64,000 nucleotides of DNA from JACKDW01 sp964621785 (GTDB lineage: Bacteria > Myxococcota_A > Polyangia > Nannocystales > Nannocystaceae), in contig CAZUPD010000009.1 of NCBI GenBank assembly GCA_964621785.1, forward strand, positions 48,882 to 112,881, given 5' to 3'. Under the pieces are notes generated by a model. The model had not been told where the DNA came from. It searched no databases and saw only the letters and a list, made by a program, of their open reading frames with translations. A program made the position numbers and the translations under genes. Shown here piece after piece: positions 26,527 through 34,798 of the stretch (positions are counted from its first letter, which is position 1; each line of letters starts with the position of its first letter).

Positions 26527-27618
26527 ATGCACGAACGAGGGCGGCAATTTAACGGCAAAGTGCTTGTCACGGGCGCCAGCGGTCACCTCGGTGCGAACCT
26601 CGTGCGCCGGTTGTTGGCCGACGGCCGGGATGTTCGCGTCCTTGTCCGCGGGGGTAGCAACAATGAGGCGACTGCGGGGTTGGAGGTCGAACGCACCGAG
26701 GGAGACCTGCGCAACCGCGAGGATGTCGGGGGCGCGGTCGCTGGTTGTGAGACCATCTATCACTGCGCGGCCAAGATTTCGACATCGTACGGGACCCGTC
26801 AACAGCGGCGCGAGATCTTTGAGTGCAATGTGTTGGGAACCCGCAACCTACTCGACGCAGCCCGTACACACGGGGTGCAAAAAGTCGTCGTCAGTGGTTC
26901 GCTCAGCGCCGTTGGGGATGATCTCGACGACCCCAAAAAACCGTGCGACGAGTCGATTCCATTTTATCCGTTTCAGCGGACCCCGCCCTATGGGCGCACC
27001 AAGGTGCTGGTCGAGCACGAGTGCCTCAAGGCAGCGGTCGCCGGGCTCGATGTATGTGTGGCTACATCGACTGGAATCGTCGGACCTGCGGATTACAAAC
27101 CCTCGCGCATGGGCGCGACCCTGCTCGCCCACGGGCGCGGCAAGCTTCGCGCCTACATTCCAGGTGGTCACGAGTTTGTCGCCGCCCGCGATATTGTCGA
27201 GGGCCATGTGTTGGCGATGGCGCGCGGGAAGTCGGGTGAGCGCTACATCTTTACCAGCGAGTTTTTAACCCTCGATGATGTGGTCGGGATCTTCGAGGAA
27301 CTCACCGGGCAGCCGCGTCCACGCCTGCGGCTGCCGGCGGGATTGATGGCCGGGATCGCCGAGGTCATCAGTCCGGTCATGACGCACCTGTTCCCCAACG
27401 CGCCCCAACGCCTCACCCCGGGGGCGATCCACATTCTTCGCAAGTATCGCCACGCCGATTGTTCCAAGGCTAAGCGAGAGCTCGGGTTTGTGCCGACGTC
27501 GGTGCGCGAGGCGTTTGCCGAGGCCTACGAGGATTTTGTTCGCCGCGGTTTGTTGCCCCACCGCCCGAGCGCGACCCGGATGCATCCGAAAACCGTCCAG
27601 TCACGCGGGGCCGCCTAG
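26527..27618 (+). CDS. NAD(P)-dependent extended short-chain dehydrogenase
   Basis: 363 residues from ATG 26527. The N-terminal dinucleotide motif TGASGHLG (15-22), the catalytic Y-G-R-T-K, and the upstream Ser in SGSLSAVG define an extended SDR of the 3-beta-hydroxysteroid dehydrogenase / HpnA-like group. The gene is followed 42 bases later by a Rieske oxygenase. In bacteria that make sterols, a Rieske oxygenase (SdmA) and an NAD(P)-dependent reductase (SdmB) act together in C-4 demethylation, and this pair could be the equivalent. A sugar-epimerase or dihydroflavonol-reductase-like role cannot be excluded. A motif site lies in the gap at 27625-27634. Confidence 0.85.
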   Translation: MHERGRQFNGKVLVTGASGHLGANLVRRLLADGRDVRVLVRGGSNNEATAGLEVERTEGDLRNREDVGGAVAGCETIYHCAAKISTSYGTRQQRREIFECNVLGTRNLLDAARTHGVQKVVVSGSLSAVGDDLDDPKKPCDESIPFYPFQRTPPYGRTKVLVEHECLKAAVAGLDVCVATSTGIVGPADYKPSRMGATLLAHGRGKLRAYIPGGHEFVAARDIVEGHVLAMARGKSGERYIFTSEFLTLDDVVGIFEELTGQPRPRLRLPAGLMAGIAEVISPVMTHLFPNAPQRLTPGAIHILRKYRHADCSKAKRELGFVPTSVREAFAEAYEDFVRRGLLPHRPSATRMHPKTVQSRGAA

Positions 27619-27660
27619 AGCGTTTGCAAATACATTATTAACGTACGACGGAGCATCATC

Positions 27661-28773
27661 ATGAGTCTTGTGCAGCTACACGGGCCTCGCCCACCGAGTT
27701 TTGAAGCCGCCAAAAACCGCCGTCAAAAAGCACGTGCGGCAGGCCTCAATCCGAATCACTGGTATGCGGTCGCCGAGTCGAGCAGCCTGCGGCGCAAGCA
27801 GGTCGTCGAGGTCGTGTTTTGGAAGCGTTCGGTGGCGGTGTTCCGCGACAAGCACGGTGTGTTACATGCGATCGAAAACCGCTGCGCCCACCGCCAGCTC
27901 AAGTTGTCTTTGGGTCAGGTCGACGACGCCTGTCACTTGGTGTGCCCCTATCACGGGTGGGCCTACGATGGCGATGGTCGGGTCGCCCGCGTCGACCACG
28001 ATCTTTTTGGCCGCAAGATGCCCAAACTCCGGGTCGCGAGCTACCCCATCCAAGAGCGCTACGGCTTGGTGTGGATTTTCTTCGGCGATCCAACGCGGGC
28101 GAAAGAAGTTGCATTACCACAGATTCCCGAGTTAGAGGGCAACCAGGCGTGGTCAGCTCTGACGATTTCGGGGCGGTGGAAAGCCCATTATTCGATGATC
28201 ATGGAGAACATCTGCGACTTCTCCCACGGGTATCTGCACCGGGACTATCGCCCGTTTGCCAACGCCAAGCTCAAGGACATGTCATCCGAGGATGACGCGA
28301 TTCGCATTACCTACGAGACCGAGGTCGCAGTCGGTCGGGTGTCGAAATTTTTTGTCGATCGCAGGCGGCACGACACAACCTCGATGGACCTCGGGATCGA
28401 CTATCCCTACCAGTGGTCGAATACGGGGGGGGGAATCCGGCATTTTTGCAGTTTATTGCCGATCGACGAGCGCACGACCTACGCGTTTTTTGTGTTTTAC
28501 TTCGAGCACTTCAAGGTGCCGATGGTGCCGGCGAGGTTGCCGAAATGGCTGATGGGCCCGGTGCTGGCGGGGGCAAAAAAGTTGTATGTCGCACCTCTTT
28601 TGGCCCAGGATGGTTTTGCGGTGGAGGCCGAGCAGGAGGCCTATGACGAACATTTTGATGCCCCCTCGGCCGAGCTCAATCCGGTGGTGCACGCGATCCA
28701 GGCGTTGATGGTTCGCAAGTGGGAAGAGTACTTGCAGCAGCAAGGAAGCCGGAGCCCACGTGTGGGTGCGTAG
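27661..28773 (+). CDS. Rieske-type mononuclear iron oxygenase
   Basis: 370 residues. The Rieske [2Fe-2S] ligands are C75-A-H77 and C95-P-Y-H98 in NRCAHRQLKL and LVCPYHGW. The mononuclear iron site follows as N183-x-x-D186-F-S-H189-x3-H193 (ENICDFSHGYLH). It is the terminal oxygenase type that works with a separate reductase. Its position just after the SDR gene, and the likely myxobacterial host, suggest sterol or related lipid C-4 methyl oxidation (SdmA-like). Phenolic demethylases have the same architecture, so the substrate is inference. Confidence 0.9.
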   Translation: MSLVQLHGPRPPSFEAAKNRRQKARAAGLNPNHWYAVAESSSLRRKQVVEVVFWKRSVAVFRDKHGVLHAIENRCAHRQLKLSLGQVDDACHLVCPYHGWAYDGDGRVARVDHDLFGRKMPKLRVASYPIQERYGLVWIFFGDPTRAKEVALPQIPELEGNQAWSALTISGRWKAHYSMIMENICDFSHGYLHRDYRPFANAKLKDMSSEDDAIRITYETEVAVGRVSKFFVDRRRHDTTSMDLGIDYPYQWSNTGGGIRHFCSLLPIDERTTYAFFVFYFEHFKVPMVPARLPKWLMGPVLAGAKKLYVAPLLAQDGFAVEAEQEAYDEHFDAPSAELNPVVHAIQALMVRKWEEYLQQQGSRSPRVGA

Positions 28774-29094
28774 GTGCTCTGTCGCGCAACAAGTTGGCGT
28801 GCTGCAGCGGGTCAAAGTCTCCGGGAAAATTTCCGAGTGCACCTGCGTGTCACCGGCGGTGCGGGGCAGCTCACACTGCGACAACCTGGCACATCGACCA
28901 TGAGCCGATTGAGGTCGTTCCCCAACGGTTCGAATTGAGGTTTGCAAAGGTGCGTAACCATTGGGTGCACACGTGGTCAAGCGAGGCGCACAGATGATGT
29001 GGGTGAGGGATTCAAGCGAGAGCGCTGCGGGAGCTGCGTGTGGGCTGTGGCATTGCTGGCGCGACGGTGCTTCGCTACCTTGCCCGTGTTGGCG
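28774..29094. other. intergenic region before the sulfite-oxidase-like gene
   Basis: About 320 bases with no supported gene. The frame of the following gene is open back to 28942, but those codons lack family similarity. Confidence 0.4.
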
Positions 29095-30258
29095 ATGAAC
29101 CACACGACCTCGGCAGTGTCTTCCTCCTCTTCGCACCCCTCTGTCTCGGATCGGGACCCCGCCTCGCTCCCGGCGGACGAACTGTATTTGGAACCGATCG
29201 ACGGGATGGCCAAATGGCTAGGTGACCGCCTCAACTCGCTGGTGTTGCGGGGGTTGAGCATGGAAGAACAGGAGCCGCGCAAGCTCTCCACCATGATCAC
29301 GCCGGTCGAGGGCTACTTCCGCCGCGATCGTCACGTCCATCCGGTGATCGATCCGACCGAATACCGGCTCGAGTTGCGCGGGTTTGGCAATGATCAGACA
29401 CTGACGCTCGAGGACCTGCTCGCCCTTCCGCGCGAGGAGCGTGTGTGTGTACAAGAATGTGCGGGCAACGGCAATCACCTGATGGGCTCGGCCGGGTTGG
29501 TCGGACAGGCGCGTTGGTGCGGGCCGTCGCTACAGACGATCCTCGAGAAGTTTGGTGGCACCGGACAGGCGCGTCATATCGTGTTTCGCGGCTCCGACAC
29601 CCTCGGTCCGATCCGTCCCGGGGGCTACCACTACGGGCTTTCGATCGAAGAGTTGACCGCCTCGCGGGCGCTCGTCGCTGTCGAGATGAACGGCGCCCCG
29701 CTCAGTCGCCGCCACGGATATCCGGCGCGCCTGATCGTGCCCGGGATCTACTCGATGTCGCACGTCAAATGGCTGCGGATGATCGAGGGCAAACGCGACA
29801 AGCACCAAGGGATCTACAACACGGTGGTGTTTGTCAATAAACGCCGTCAGGGTGGAAAGTGGGTCAAAGAGGAAGCGCGCTGGATCGGCCTCAAGTCGAT
29901 GATCAGTTGTTGTATCCGCAACGAAGATCACTACCTCCTGATGGGCTGCGCCTGGGGTGGGCAACATCCGATCGCACGGGTCGAGGTGTGCACCGATGGC
30001 GAGACCTGGCACGGGGCCGAACTTTCAAAGGTGGGTGAGTATTTTGCCGACGACGCGGGCCTGCAAGGTGCCGATGTCGGTCATGGATGGTCGGTGTTTC
30101 GCTACCGCTGGGACCCCAAACCCGGGAAATACAAAATCGCCTGCCGAGCCTATGACATCCACGGGACACCGCAGACCGAGCACAACGACCCGGACGTCAA
30201 AGGGCACTTTAACCAGACCCGCGTCAAGTGGCGCCGGGTGGTTGTTCCGCGGGTGTAG
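29095..30258 (+). CDS. sulfite oxidase-family molybdopterin enzyme
   Basis: 387 residues from ATG 29095. The molybdenum-ligand Cys lies in CVQECAGNG (C122), in the conserved E-C-x-G-N-G signature of eukaryote-type sulfite oxidases and nitrate reductases. A C-terminal dimerisation domain (SMISCCIRNEDHYLLMGCAWGG ... VKWRRVVVP) follows. There is no heme or FAD domain and no evident Tat signal, so it is probably cytoplasmic with an unknown electron acceptor. It may oxidise sulfite or another sulfur or N-oxide substrate. It is not obviously part of the upstream SDR-Rieske unit. Confidence 0.88.
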   Translation: MNHTTSAVSSSSSHPSVSDRDPASLPADELYLEPIDGMAKWLGDRLNSLVLRGLSMEEQEPRKLSTMITPVEGYFRRDRHVHPVIDPTEYRLELRGFGNDQTLTLEDLLALPREERVCVQECAGNGNHLMGSAGLVGQARWCGPSLQTILEKFGGTGQARHIVFRGSDTLGPIRPGGYHYGLSIEELTASRALVAVEMNGAPLSRRHGYPARLIVPGIYSMSHVKWLRMIEGKRDKHQGIYNTVVFVNKRRQGGKWVKEEARWIGLKSMISCCIRNEDHYLLMGCAWGGQHPIARVEVCTDGETWHGAELSKVGEYFADDAGLQGADVGHGWSVFRYRWDPKPGKYKIACRAYDIHGTPQTEHNDPDVKGHFNQTRVKWRRVVVPRV

Positions 30259-30306
30259 CCGGGACTTTCGTGAGACGACTACGTGCAACCCTGTGGAGGG
30301 TCCGGG

Positions 30307-31587
30307 CTAGCCGGCCTTGGCCGCGCGGTCGCTCGGCAACTCGAGTCCACCACTAAACCGACGCGGTTGCTCGCCGTGGGGCACCTTGGTGCGATGTACA
30401 TACACGCCGTTCAGCTGTTGCATATCCATCTTCATCGCGGTGCACCACGACTGATACTCATCCCACTCCTCGTCGGCCAGCTTCAACGCTTCGCAGGTTT
30501 TTTTACTGGCGGCGGGCGTGGCTTCGGGATTGCCCTGGCAAAACGTACCGTGCTTGTCCCATTGTTGGTCGTCGGTCTCTAAGATGGCACACCAGGGGTC
30601 GCGCTTGCCAAATGGGTCGGCGATGCCCTTGTCGGTGATCACGAGGGTGAGGGTCGCCTTCGCGTCGCCCTGTTGTACTGCGGTGTAGCAGCGGTCGGAC
30701 CAGCTCTGAAAGCTCGCATCTAAAAAAATGTACTCGCCGACGTGGGTGGTCCCAGACTCGGCGACGTTGCGCAGGGCGATCCCACCGGCACTGTGGCCCT
30801 CGGCGATGACCTTGGGCAGGATCCGCGTCGGGTGGACCCCGAGTTTTGTTGTCAGTACATCGAGCACCTCGGCGTGAAGTTTTTCAAACGAATCGGTGCC
30901 CCCGGGAATGTCGGCCATCCACAGCCGGTCGTAGGCACCGTTCCACCAGCCTTTGTGGTCGGGGTCTTGGCGCTTGCCGGCACTCAGCGGATAAATCAAA
31001 ACTGCGTTGGTCGGATTTTTTTGCTGGACCTCGGTGATCGCTTCGATCGTCTGCTGCAGGCGGTTACTGCCGACCCAGCGTTTTTTGGGCACACCCGGGG
31101 CCTTGGCTTCGATGTGTTCACTATAGGTGCCGTGGAAGTGATAGATCAGTCGGACGTCGGCGGCGTTGTCGGGTTTTTCTGGTATATACACAAGTACCGA
31201 GCGTCCGCCGTTACCCGCGAGGTTGCCGGCCCACAGCGCACCTTTGCCGGGGATCGCTTGGACAAACTCCGCCAGGCCGGGGTCCGTTTTGGGGTCGACC
31301 ACGGTCCGGTGTTTGATCGCCGAGTTTTGCTTCGGCAGGTTTTTGGCACTCGGTTCGTCCGCGGGCGTGTTTGGCGATAGGGTGGCAGGGCTGGCCGGTT
31401 GCTCAGGTTGCAGTGGTTGCCGGGCTTGCCCGGGTGCAGCCTCGGTTTGGGACGTGTCCTGCTCAGGGGTTTTAGAAGCTGTCGGCGAGGGCATCTGGGT
31501 CGCCACCGCCGGTGTCGGGCCCGGGAGCTCAGAGGGGGCACAGGCGAGGGCGAGGGCTGTCATCGCCGGTAGGCAGTGCTTGTGCAT
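30307..31587 (-). CDS. alpha/beta-hydrolase lipoprotein
   Basis: 426 residues. The lipoprotein signal MHKHCLPAMTALALAC has its Cys at 16, followed by a Pro/Thr/Gln-rich linker to about 90. The catalytic domain begins near VLVYIPEKPDNAADVRLIYHFHG, with an oxyanion-type H-F-H-G and the nucleophile elbow GHSAGG (264-269, S266). The pattern fits a poly-hydroxybutyrate-depolymerase- or feruloyl-esterase-like hydrolase anchored in the envelope. Substrate unknown. Confidence 0.8.
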   Translation of the reverse strand: MHKHCLPAMTALALACAPSELPGPTPAVATQMPSPTASKTPEQDTSQTEAAPGQARQPLQPEQPASPATLSPNTPADEPSAKNLPKQNSAIKHRTVVDPKTDPGLAEFVQAIPGKGALWAGNLAGNGGRSVLVYIPEKPDNAADVRLIYHFHGTYSEHIEAKAPGVPKKRWVGSNRLQQTIEAITEVQQKNPTNAVLIYPLSAGKRQDPDHKGWWNGAYDRLWMADIPGGTDSFEKLHAEVLDVLTTKLGVHPTRILPKVIAEGHSAGGIALRNVAESGTTHVGEYIFLDASFQSWSDRCYTAVQQGDAKATLTLVITDKGIADPFGKRDPWCAILETDDQQWDKHGTFCQGNPEATPAASKKTCEALKLADEEWDEYQSWCTAMKMDMQQLNGVYVHRTKVPHGEQPRRFSGGLELPSDRAAKAG

Positions 31588-31629
31588 GCGCGTGCAGTGT
31601 ACCGCGGTTTGTGGGCGGGTGAGAATGGG

Positions 31630-32109
31630 TCATGCAGGCGAATGGGCCAGTGGCAGGAATTCATAGCCGCAGGACTCGATCTCATCACTGAGCCAAATAT
31701 CTCGGAGGATGAGTCTCCCATCGCTTGTAAAGTTGTATGTCCCTTCTCCGTCAAACCCCGGAGGAGGTTTTCCATCGATGGTGAAAACAATCGTTCCGTC
31801 ATTCGCGTCCCACTCGTAGCTCCCGGCATAGTCGATGTTTGTCTCGAGAAAAACAGTATAGGTATAGGTAAAGCTTCCGTCTGGTAGGAGCACCAAGAGG
31901 TTGGCGGTGAACTCGTCTGGCGGAGGAATCTCTCGGCAGGTGTCACATGCGATACGAGCATTCTCCGACCATGAGTTGTGAATCGTGCCATCGAGAGAGC
32001 CCCCTGGAAATGCGCATGGTATGTCCATACCGGTTGTGGTGCTCGCCTCGTCCGGCCCGCAGGCTGAGAACACACCTGCTATCAAAACAACGAGGACCAG
32101 CCTGGGCAT
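31630..32109 (-). CDS. small lipoprotein, unknown function
   Basis: 159 residues with signal MPRLVLVVLIAGVFSAC and a beta-rich mature part (GTIHNSWSENARIACDTC, GSFTYTYTVFLETNIDYAGSYEWD, GTYNFTSDGRLILRD). The alternating strands suggest a small barrel or lipocalin-like fold, but no family is recognised. It lies 43 bases from the hydrolase lipoprotein start, so these two may share a transcript. Confidence 0.65.
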   Translation of the reverse strand: MPRLVLVVLIAGVFSACGPDEASTTTGMDIPCAFPGGSLDGTIHNSWSENARIACDTCREIPPPDEFTANLLVLLPDGSFTYTYTVFLETNIDYAGSYEWDANDGTIVFTIDGKPPPGFDGEGTYNFTSDGRLILRDIWLSDEIESCGYEFLPLAHSPA

Positions 32110-32143
32110 GCACCGAGGATATCATCGCGGTGACTCGAGGCGT

Positions 32144-32578
32144 TTATAAAACCCAGACTTGGGTCTCTTGGGTCTCTTCGTACGGGCGAAACCCACATTT
32201 TTGGAGCACCCGAATCGAGGCTCGGTTCTCGAGTGACACGACGCCGTAAATCGGGCGTTCAGTGACCTGTCCGAAGAACAGTTTGAGTGCTTGCGAAGCG
32301 ATGCCGCGGCCGCGGTAGTCTTGCCCGAGCCAGTAGCCGACTTCGCGCCGGTCGTCGCGGGTGAAGCAGATGATGTGTCCGGCGACTGCCCCTTTGGCCA
32401 GGATCGTGCGTTTGACGGTGGTTGGGTCGCCGAGGATCTTGGTCTTCCAGTGGTCGAAAAACTCGTCGCGGCCACGCGCTGGCACCCCGGCGAGGGCGTT
32501 GGCCTCGGGGTCTTGTTGTTGAGCGCACAGGATTTCGAGATCGTGGACTTGAACCTCGCGCAGGCGGATGTCGACCAT
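32144..32578 (-). CDS. GNAT-family N-acetyltransferase
   Basis: 144 residues from ATG 32578 (MVDIRLREVQ). The acetyl-CoA loop is D-Y-R-G-R-G-I-A in GQDYRGRGIASQAL, and the C-terminal NRASIRVLQKCGFRPY is the classical GNAT motif B. The RimJ-like pattern (ENRASIRVLQKCGF) suggests protein N-terminal or small-molecule acetylation. A longer frame to 32656 would run through a terminator hairpin, which supports the shorter start. Confidence 0.85.
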   Translation of the reverse strand: MVDIRLREVQVHDLEILCAQQQDPEANALAGVPARGRDEFFDHWKTKILGDPTTVKRTILAKGAVAGHIICFTRDDRREVGYWLGQDYRGRGIASQALKLFFGQVTERPIYGVVSLENRASIRVLQKCGFRPYEETQETQVWVL

Positions 32579-32619
32579 GGGAAAGCTTCGCTGGTTTGAA
32601 GGAGGGCCGTCAATCGACA

Positions 32620-32646
32620 AAGCCCGCATCGGATCGACGCGGGCTT
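32620..32646 (-). terminator. rho-independent terminator after the IgGFc-like gene
   Basis: A perfect 8-bp stem, AAGCCCGC and GCGGGCTT, with an 11-base loop, 22 bases past the stop of the leftward large lipoprotein gene. On the leftward transcript it ends in TTTG. Confidence 0.75.
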
Positions 32647-32667
32647 GCCTATGCATGTTCTAGCGGA

Positions 32668-34593
32668 CTATTCGATCTTGGTCAGGTCGAGGCCGCCGGG
32701 GTACCAGTAGCTGCCGAAGCTCTGCACACCGTAGACGCTGATCCCGACCTTGAGGTCGGAGGTGATGCTGTGGTTGCCGTCGCCGCTATTGCTCAGGGGC
32801 TCGTGGGCCACGTTGAATCCGGTGTTTCCGATCGGCGACCAGTCGCTGACGGGCATGCCGTCGACTTCGACCCCGGCACCGTCGGGTGCGATGATATCGA
32901 CGTAGTTGGCTTGCCACGAAACTGGCGCATGGACCAGGTAGCTGGTGCGGTACTGTTCGGTGGCGACGGCCAACAACATCGCCGGGTCGCTGGTGCCGAA
33001 GCCTGCACTCTGGCCGACCATGTACTGCGAGACCAGGATTTTCTTGTCGGCCGAAACCAAAAATGCGGCTTGGGTCGAGCTCAACTCAATAAAATCGCCG
33101 GCGTTCATCAGCGTTGTGTCGGCGCCCTGGTCCGGATCGAAGGTCACCATCGTGTCGTCCTCGGTGGCGATGACACGCACGACCTGGGCCTTGTCGAGGC
33201 TGTCGTTGGGGACCTGAACCGGGGGTACAACGATGTATTCGCTGGCCAGGGTTTCGATCGGGAACATCGCCTCTTCGAGGTGATCGCAGGCGGTGATATT
33301 GAGGGGGACATTGGTGCACTCGTGGCCGCCGAACACCTGGATCGGTTTGTCGGCCGAGACGATGGTGCCGGTGACGTCGCCCGAATTACTCAACACCACC
33401 AGCGCATCGCTAGCATTGAGCATCACTTGACCGGTGCCGTTTGCCTGGATACCACCGCCGGCTTGAACGTTGCCACCCGTCGCCGAGGGGGAGAGCGTCA
33501 CGGTGGTGGCGTCATCCTTGGCGACCACCGTGTACCAGCCCGGATAGGAGTTCCACTGCGGCCAGGCGGCGACCAGGTAGGTGCCGGTCCAGGTGTTGGC
33601 CGGCAGGAGCAGCGATGCGTCGTTGGTGGTGGTCGCGGAGATCGGGTTGTACTGATAGACGGTGACCGGCTGCGTGCTGCGCAGGCGATAGGCCCCGTCG
33701 ACCACAACTTTGCTCGGGCCTTGCCCCTTAGACAGGTCGTCGACCCACGGGAGTACGAGGGTCTGGACGCTGTTGGCCGCGACGGTCGCCTCGGCGACGT
33801 TGGTGTCGCCCTTGGTAACTGTAACAGTTGCATCTGCACCTGTTGTGTTTGCAACTGCAACGGCATACTGGTGACTCCCGCCGTTGTAACTGTCGTGTTG
33901 CTGGGTGACGGTCGGATAGTAGTCGCAGCCGATGTAGCTGAGACCGAGGTTGGCACAGGTGCCGGCGCAAACACCCTGGTCGGGATCGCACTCGAGGCCC
34001 TGCAACCCGTCGCAGGTCTCACCGGGCTCGAAGCCGTCGCCCTGGTCGTTACACTCCATCACCTGGTCACCCTCACAGGTGCTCGACCCCGGGACACACA
34101 GGACACATCCGATGTCGTCGGCACAGGCGTTCTCGCAGACTTCCCCCGGCGTCAGCTCGCCGTCGACGCAGACTTGAGCTTCGTTGTCGACACACACGAT
34201 CTCTCCGTCCATGCAGGTCGGATCGTCCGTGGTTGTGTCGGAGTCGGAGTCGCTGTCGGAGTCGCTATCGGAATCGGATTCGCTGCTGGAATCAGAATCA
34301 GAATCAGATTCGGAGTCGCTGTCGCTGTCGGACGTCGCATCAGAATCGGAATCAGAATCGCTGTCGGAATCGGAGTCGCTACCGGTCGGTCCCGTGGTGT
34401 CGGTCTCGGTGTCGGTGTCGGAAGTTGGTCCCGCGGTGGGGTCGGTGGTCGGAGCGGTGGTCGGAGCGGTGGTGGTCGGGTCGCCCGTCGTTCCCGTCGC
34501 GGAGTCGTTTGCAGTCTCGTCGCCTTCGCCACAGGCAGCGAGGATGCAGGCGGGGACAACCAGTGAAGCGGCAAACATCCAAGTTCGGTGCAT
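32668..34593 (-). CDS. IgGFc-binding-domain lipoprotein with Asp/Ser stalk
   Basis: 641 residues. The signal MHRTWMFAASLVVPACILAAC carries a lipobox. A Thr/Pro then Ser-Asp repeat stalk (roughly 20-120) is followed by a Cys-rich segment with EGF-like spacing (CMDGEIVCVDNEAQVCVDGE and similar). The large C-terminal domain (SYIGCDYYPTVTQQHDSYNGGSHQYAVAVANTTG, PVTVYQYNP, PIQVFGGHECTNVP) matches the IgGFc-binding N-terminal domain family common in myxobacteria. It is probably a surface adhesin or predation-related protein. Around 33805-33862 codon use turns sharply A/T-ending. Confidence 0.8.
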   Translation of the reverse strand: MHRTWMFAASLVVPACILAACGEGDETANDSATGTTGDPTTTAPTTAPTTDPTAGPTSDTDTETDTTGPTGSDSDSDSDSDSDSDATSDSDSDSESDSDSDSSSESDSDSDSDSDSDSDTTTDDPTCMDGEIVCVDNEAQVCVDGELTPGEVCENACADDIGCVLCVPGSSTCEGDQVMECNDQGDGFEPGETCDGLQGLECDPDQGVCAGTCANLGLSYIGCDYYPTVTQQHDSYNGGSHQYAVAVANTTGADATVTVTKGDTNVAEATVAANSVQTLVLPWVDDLSKGQGPSKVVVDGAYRLRSTQPVTVYQYNPISATTTNDASLLLPANTWTGTYLVAAWPQWNSYPGWYTVVAKDDATTVTLSPSATGGNVQAGGGIQANGTGQVMLNASDALVVLSNSGDVTGTIVSADKPIQVFGGHECTNVPLNITACDHLEEAMFPIETLASEYIVVPPVQVPNDSLDKAQVVRVIATEDDTMVTFDPDQGADTTLMNAGDFIELSSTQAAFLVSADKKILVSQYMVGQSAGFGTSDPAMLLAVATEQYRTSYLVHAPVSWQANYVDIIAPDGAGVEVDGMPVSDWSPIGNTGFNVAHEPLSNSGDGNHSITSDLKVGISVYGVQSFGSYWYPGGLDLTKIE

Positions 34594-34720
34594 GATCGGC
34601 GTTGTCCCAGATCGTCGCATCTAGGTCAATCACGTTGCGACATGCCTGTAACGGTTGTAGACACAAATGTAGATGTGGAGGGCCAACCGAACCAGGTGCC
34701 CAATGACTCAGCTGGTATGA

Positions 34721-34750
34721 CATGCATGGACATGCATGGACATGCATGGA
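34721..34750. repeat. three tandem copies of a 10-bp unit
   Basis: CATGCATGGA is repeated three times without variation in the 205-base gap between two leftward genes. It contains ATGCAT, as the dispersed motif partly does, but lacks its TACA half. Confidence 0.9.
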
Positions 34751-34798
34751 GATCAGACGAAGCTTGCAGACGCAAAGTACTCGCTGGTGTGAGCTCGA

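Noticed and set aside
32422..34566. 714-residue open frame on the plus strand
   Set aside because: It is antisense to the IgGFc-like lipoprotein gene; its Asp/Val/Gly-rich product mirrors the complementary codons and has no domain. High GC keeps antisense frames open.
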